From Pseudomonas sp. IAC-BECa141 (lineage in GTDB: Bacteria; Pseudomonadota; Gammaproteobacteria; Pseudomonadales; Pseudomonadaceae), in the NCBI RefSeq assembly GCF_020544405.1, contig NZ_CP065410.1, forward strand, positions 3,596,001 through 3,660,000: DNA of 64,000 nucleotides, given 5' to 3'. Made by a program: the position numbers and the translations under genes. Shown one piece after another: positions 62,988-64,000 of this stretch. Position 1 is the stretch's first letter, and each line of letters starts with the position of its first letter. The notes under the pieces were generated by a model that saw only the letters and a program-made list of their open reading frames with translations, had not been told where the DNA came from and made no database searches.

Positions 62988-63658
62988 GTTTTTTCGACAC
63001 CCTGCAAGAAGCCACACAGCAGGAACGCCACGAGCTGTTCAACCTGCCGATCATCCTTGATGCGCTGCAAGGCAAGGTCAGCCTTGAAAGCTATCGCGCG
63101 TTTCTCGCCCAGGCCTACTACCACGTTCGTCACACCGTACCGTTGATGATGGCCTGCGGCGCGCGCCTGCCGACGCACCTGGAATGGTTGCGCAAAGCCG
63201 TTTGCGAATACATCGAGGATGAATACGGCCATGAGCAATGGGTGCTCAACGACATCGAGGCCTGTGGCGGTGACCGGAACGCGGTGCGTGACGGCCAGCC
63301 GTCGCTGCCGATCGAGCTGATGGTCAGCTTTCTTTACGACCTGATCGCCCGAGGCAACCCGGTGGGTCTGTTCGGCATGGTCAATGTGCTTGAGGGCACC
63401 AGCATCGCCCTGGCCACCCATGCGGCGGGCAGCATCCGCGAGCGTCTGGCGCTGCCGGAAACGGCGTTCAGTTATCTCAGTTCCCACGGCTCGCTCGACA
63501 TCGAGCACATGCAAACCTATCGGCACCTGATGAATCAGCTGCAAGACCCGGCCGACCAGGCGGCGGTGATCCATGCCTCGAAAGTCGTCTATCGGCTCTA
63601 CACCGACATGTTCCGTGGCCTGCCCCGCGACGCGGAGGCTCAACATGCAGCTGCATGA
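62984..63658 (+). CDS. TenA/heme-oxygenase-like diiron (HDO-type) protein
   Basis: 224 residues, all helical, overlapping the ligase stop by 4 bases. Candidate metal ligands: Glu80 and His83 in IEDEYGHEQW, Glu137 in NVLEGTS, His168, Asp172 and His175 in SHGSLDIEHMQTY. That set (E, H, E, H, D, H) matches diiron HDO enzymes such as UndA and CADD rather than thiaminase TenA. Members cleave C-C bonds, make alkenes or N-oxygenate. Which it does here is unknown. Confidence 0.88.
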   Translation: MSFFDTLQEATQQERHELFNLPIILDALQGKVSLESYRAFLAQAYYHVRHTVPLMMACGARLPTHLEWLRKAVCEYIEDEYGHEQWVLNDIEACGGDRNAVRDGQPSLPIELMVSFLYDLIARGNPVGLFGMVNVLEGTSIALATHAAGSIRERLALPETAFSYLSSHGSLDIEHMQTYRHLMNQLQDPADQAAVIHASKVVYRLYTDMFRGLPRDAEAQHAAA

Positions 63659-64000
63659 AGCCCGCGTGGTGCTCACCGGTGCCAGTGGCGGCATCGGGCT
63701 GGCCATCACCCAAGCCCTGTGCAGCGCCGGAGCCAAGGTTCTGGCCGTGGCGCGTCACCAGGAATCGTTGCGCCCGTTGCTCGAACGCTACCCGCAAAAC
63801 CTGTGCTGGGTTGCCGCCGACCTGACGGTCCTCAGCGACCGCCGCAACGTGCTGGCCGCCGCCGAGGACATCGGCGGCATCAACCTGCTGATCAACGCGG
63901 CCGGGATCAACCACTTCGCCATGCTGGAACAGCTCGACGACAGCGACATCAACGCCATGCTGGCGGTGAACATCAGTGCGCCGATCTGCCTGACCAAACT
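63645..64000 (+). CDS. Short-chain dehydrogenase/reductase (partial, cut by window end)
   Basis: Starts at the ATG at 63645, set by CGGAGG and overlapping the previous gene by 14 bases. 118 codons are visible. The NAD(P) motif is VVLTGASGGIGLA, with NLLINAAGIN and AVNISAP as expected for classical SDRs. The catalytic Tyr-x-x-x-Lys lies beyond the window. As the fourth gene of the operon it may reduce or oxidise the product of the ligase/diiron steps. Confidence 0.92.
   Translation, partial: MQLHEARVVLTGASGGIGLAITQALCSAGAKVLAVARHQESLRPLLERYPQNLCWVAADLTVLSDRRNVLAAAEDIGGINLLINAAGINHFAMLEQLDDSDINAMLAVNISAPICLTK

Noticed and set aside
61488..63017. 509-codon minus-strand frame
   Set aside because: Antisense shadow of the adenylating ligase; no family pattern.

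Overview
The window looks like chromosome of a fluorescent-group Pseudomonas. The signs are high GC, REP/REPIN palindromes built on GTGGGAGC, Pseudomonas-typical small families (DUF1652, DUF2789, DUF2946, DUF3087), Anr-type boxes and a fused MrpAB antiporter. I see no rRNA, tRNA, IS element, prophage or CRISPR array. This assignment rests on gene content, not on a database search.

Layout. 0-14 kb: two catabolic loci, each with its own LysR regulator. The first has a GMC oxidoreductase (cut by the window start), an enolase-superfamily dehydratase, an MFS carrier and an AldA-like dehydrogenase, with a divergent porin. The second reads, in transcription order, fae-like gene, aldo/keto reductase, GabD-like dehydrogenase and MFS carrier. 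14-24 kb: an NDH-2-like flavoprotein divergent from an Rrf2 regulator, then housekeeping and small genes (Nudix, SRAP, deacetylase lipoprotein, AzlCD, PpnN). 24.4-27 kb: an OmpR-type regulator without a kinase, followed by two small secreted proteins that share an identical 15-residue C-terminus and flank a periplasmic binding protein. 27-30 kb: an FAD protein, an XRE-cupin regulator and a divergent EamA exporter. 30.2-36.3 kb: a six-gene Mrp cation/proton antiporter operon behind a sigma-54-like promoter. 36-45 kb: DUF2946 plus TonB receptor, an orphan betaine-type binding protein, small proteins, a chemoreceptor and a zinc-ligand-poor DksA paralogue. 45-49 kb: GST, AlkC-type glycosylase, and two gene remnants (SMP-30 lactonase, quinone reductase).

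49-60 kb is an oxygen-response island. It holds five tandem-domain universal stress proteins, an acetyltransferase, an MgtC/DUF4010 membrane protein, a beta-CASP metallo-beta-lactamase nuclease, a zinc alcohol dehydrogenase and an FNR-type regulator with its iron-sulfur cysteines. Seven TTGAT-N4-ATCAA-like sites lie in front of its genes, four of them perfect. The island abuts a quinone reductase gene that has lost its 5' half.

60.8 kb to the end: an overlapping operon of thermostable-hemolysin-family protein, AMP-forming ligase, TenA/heme-oxygenase-like diiron protein and SDR (cut by the window end). It looks like a small biosynthetic pathway with no product I can name. The best candidates for undescribed biology are this operon, the paired secreted peptides at 25.4-27.0 kb, the fae-like gene in a sugar/aldehyde operon, and the Anr-box island.
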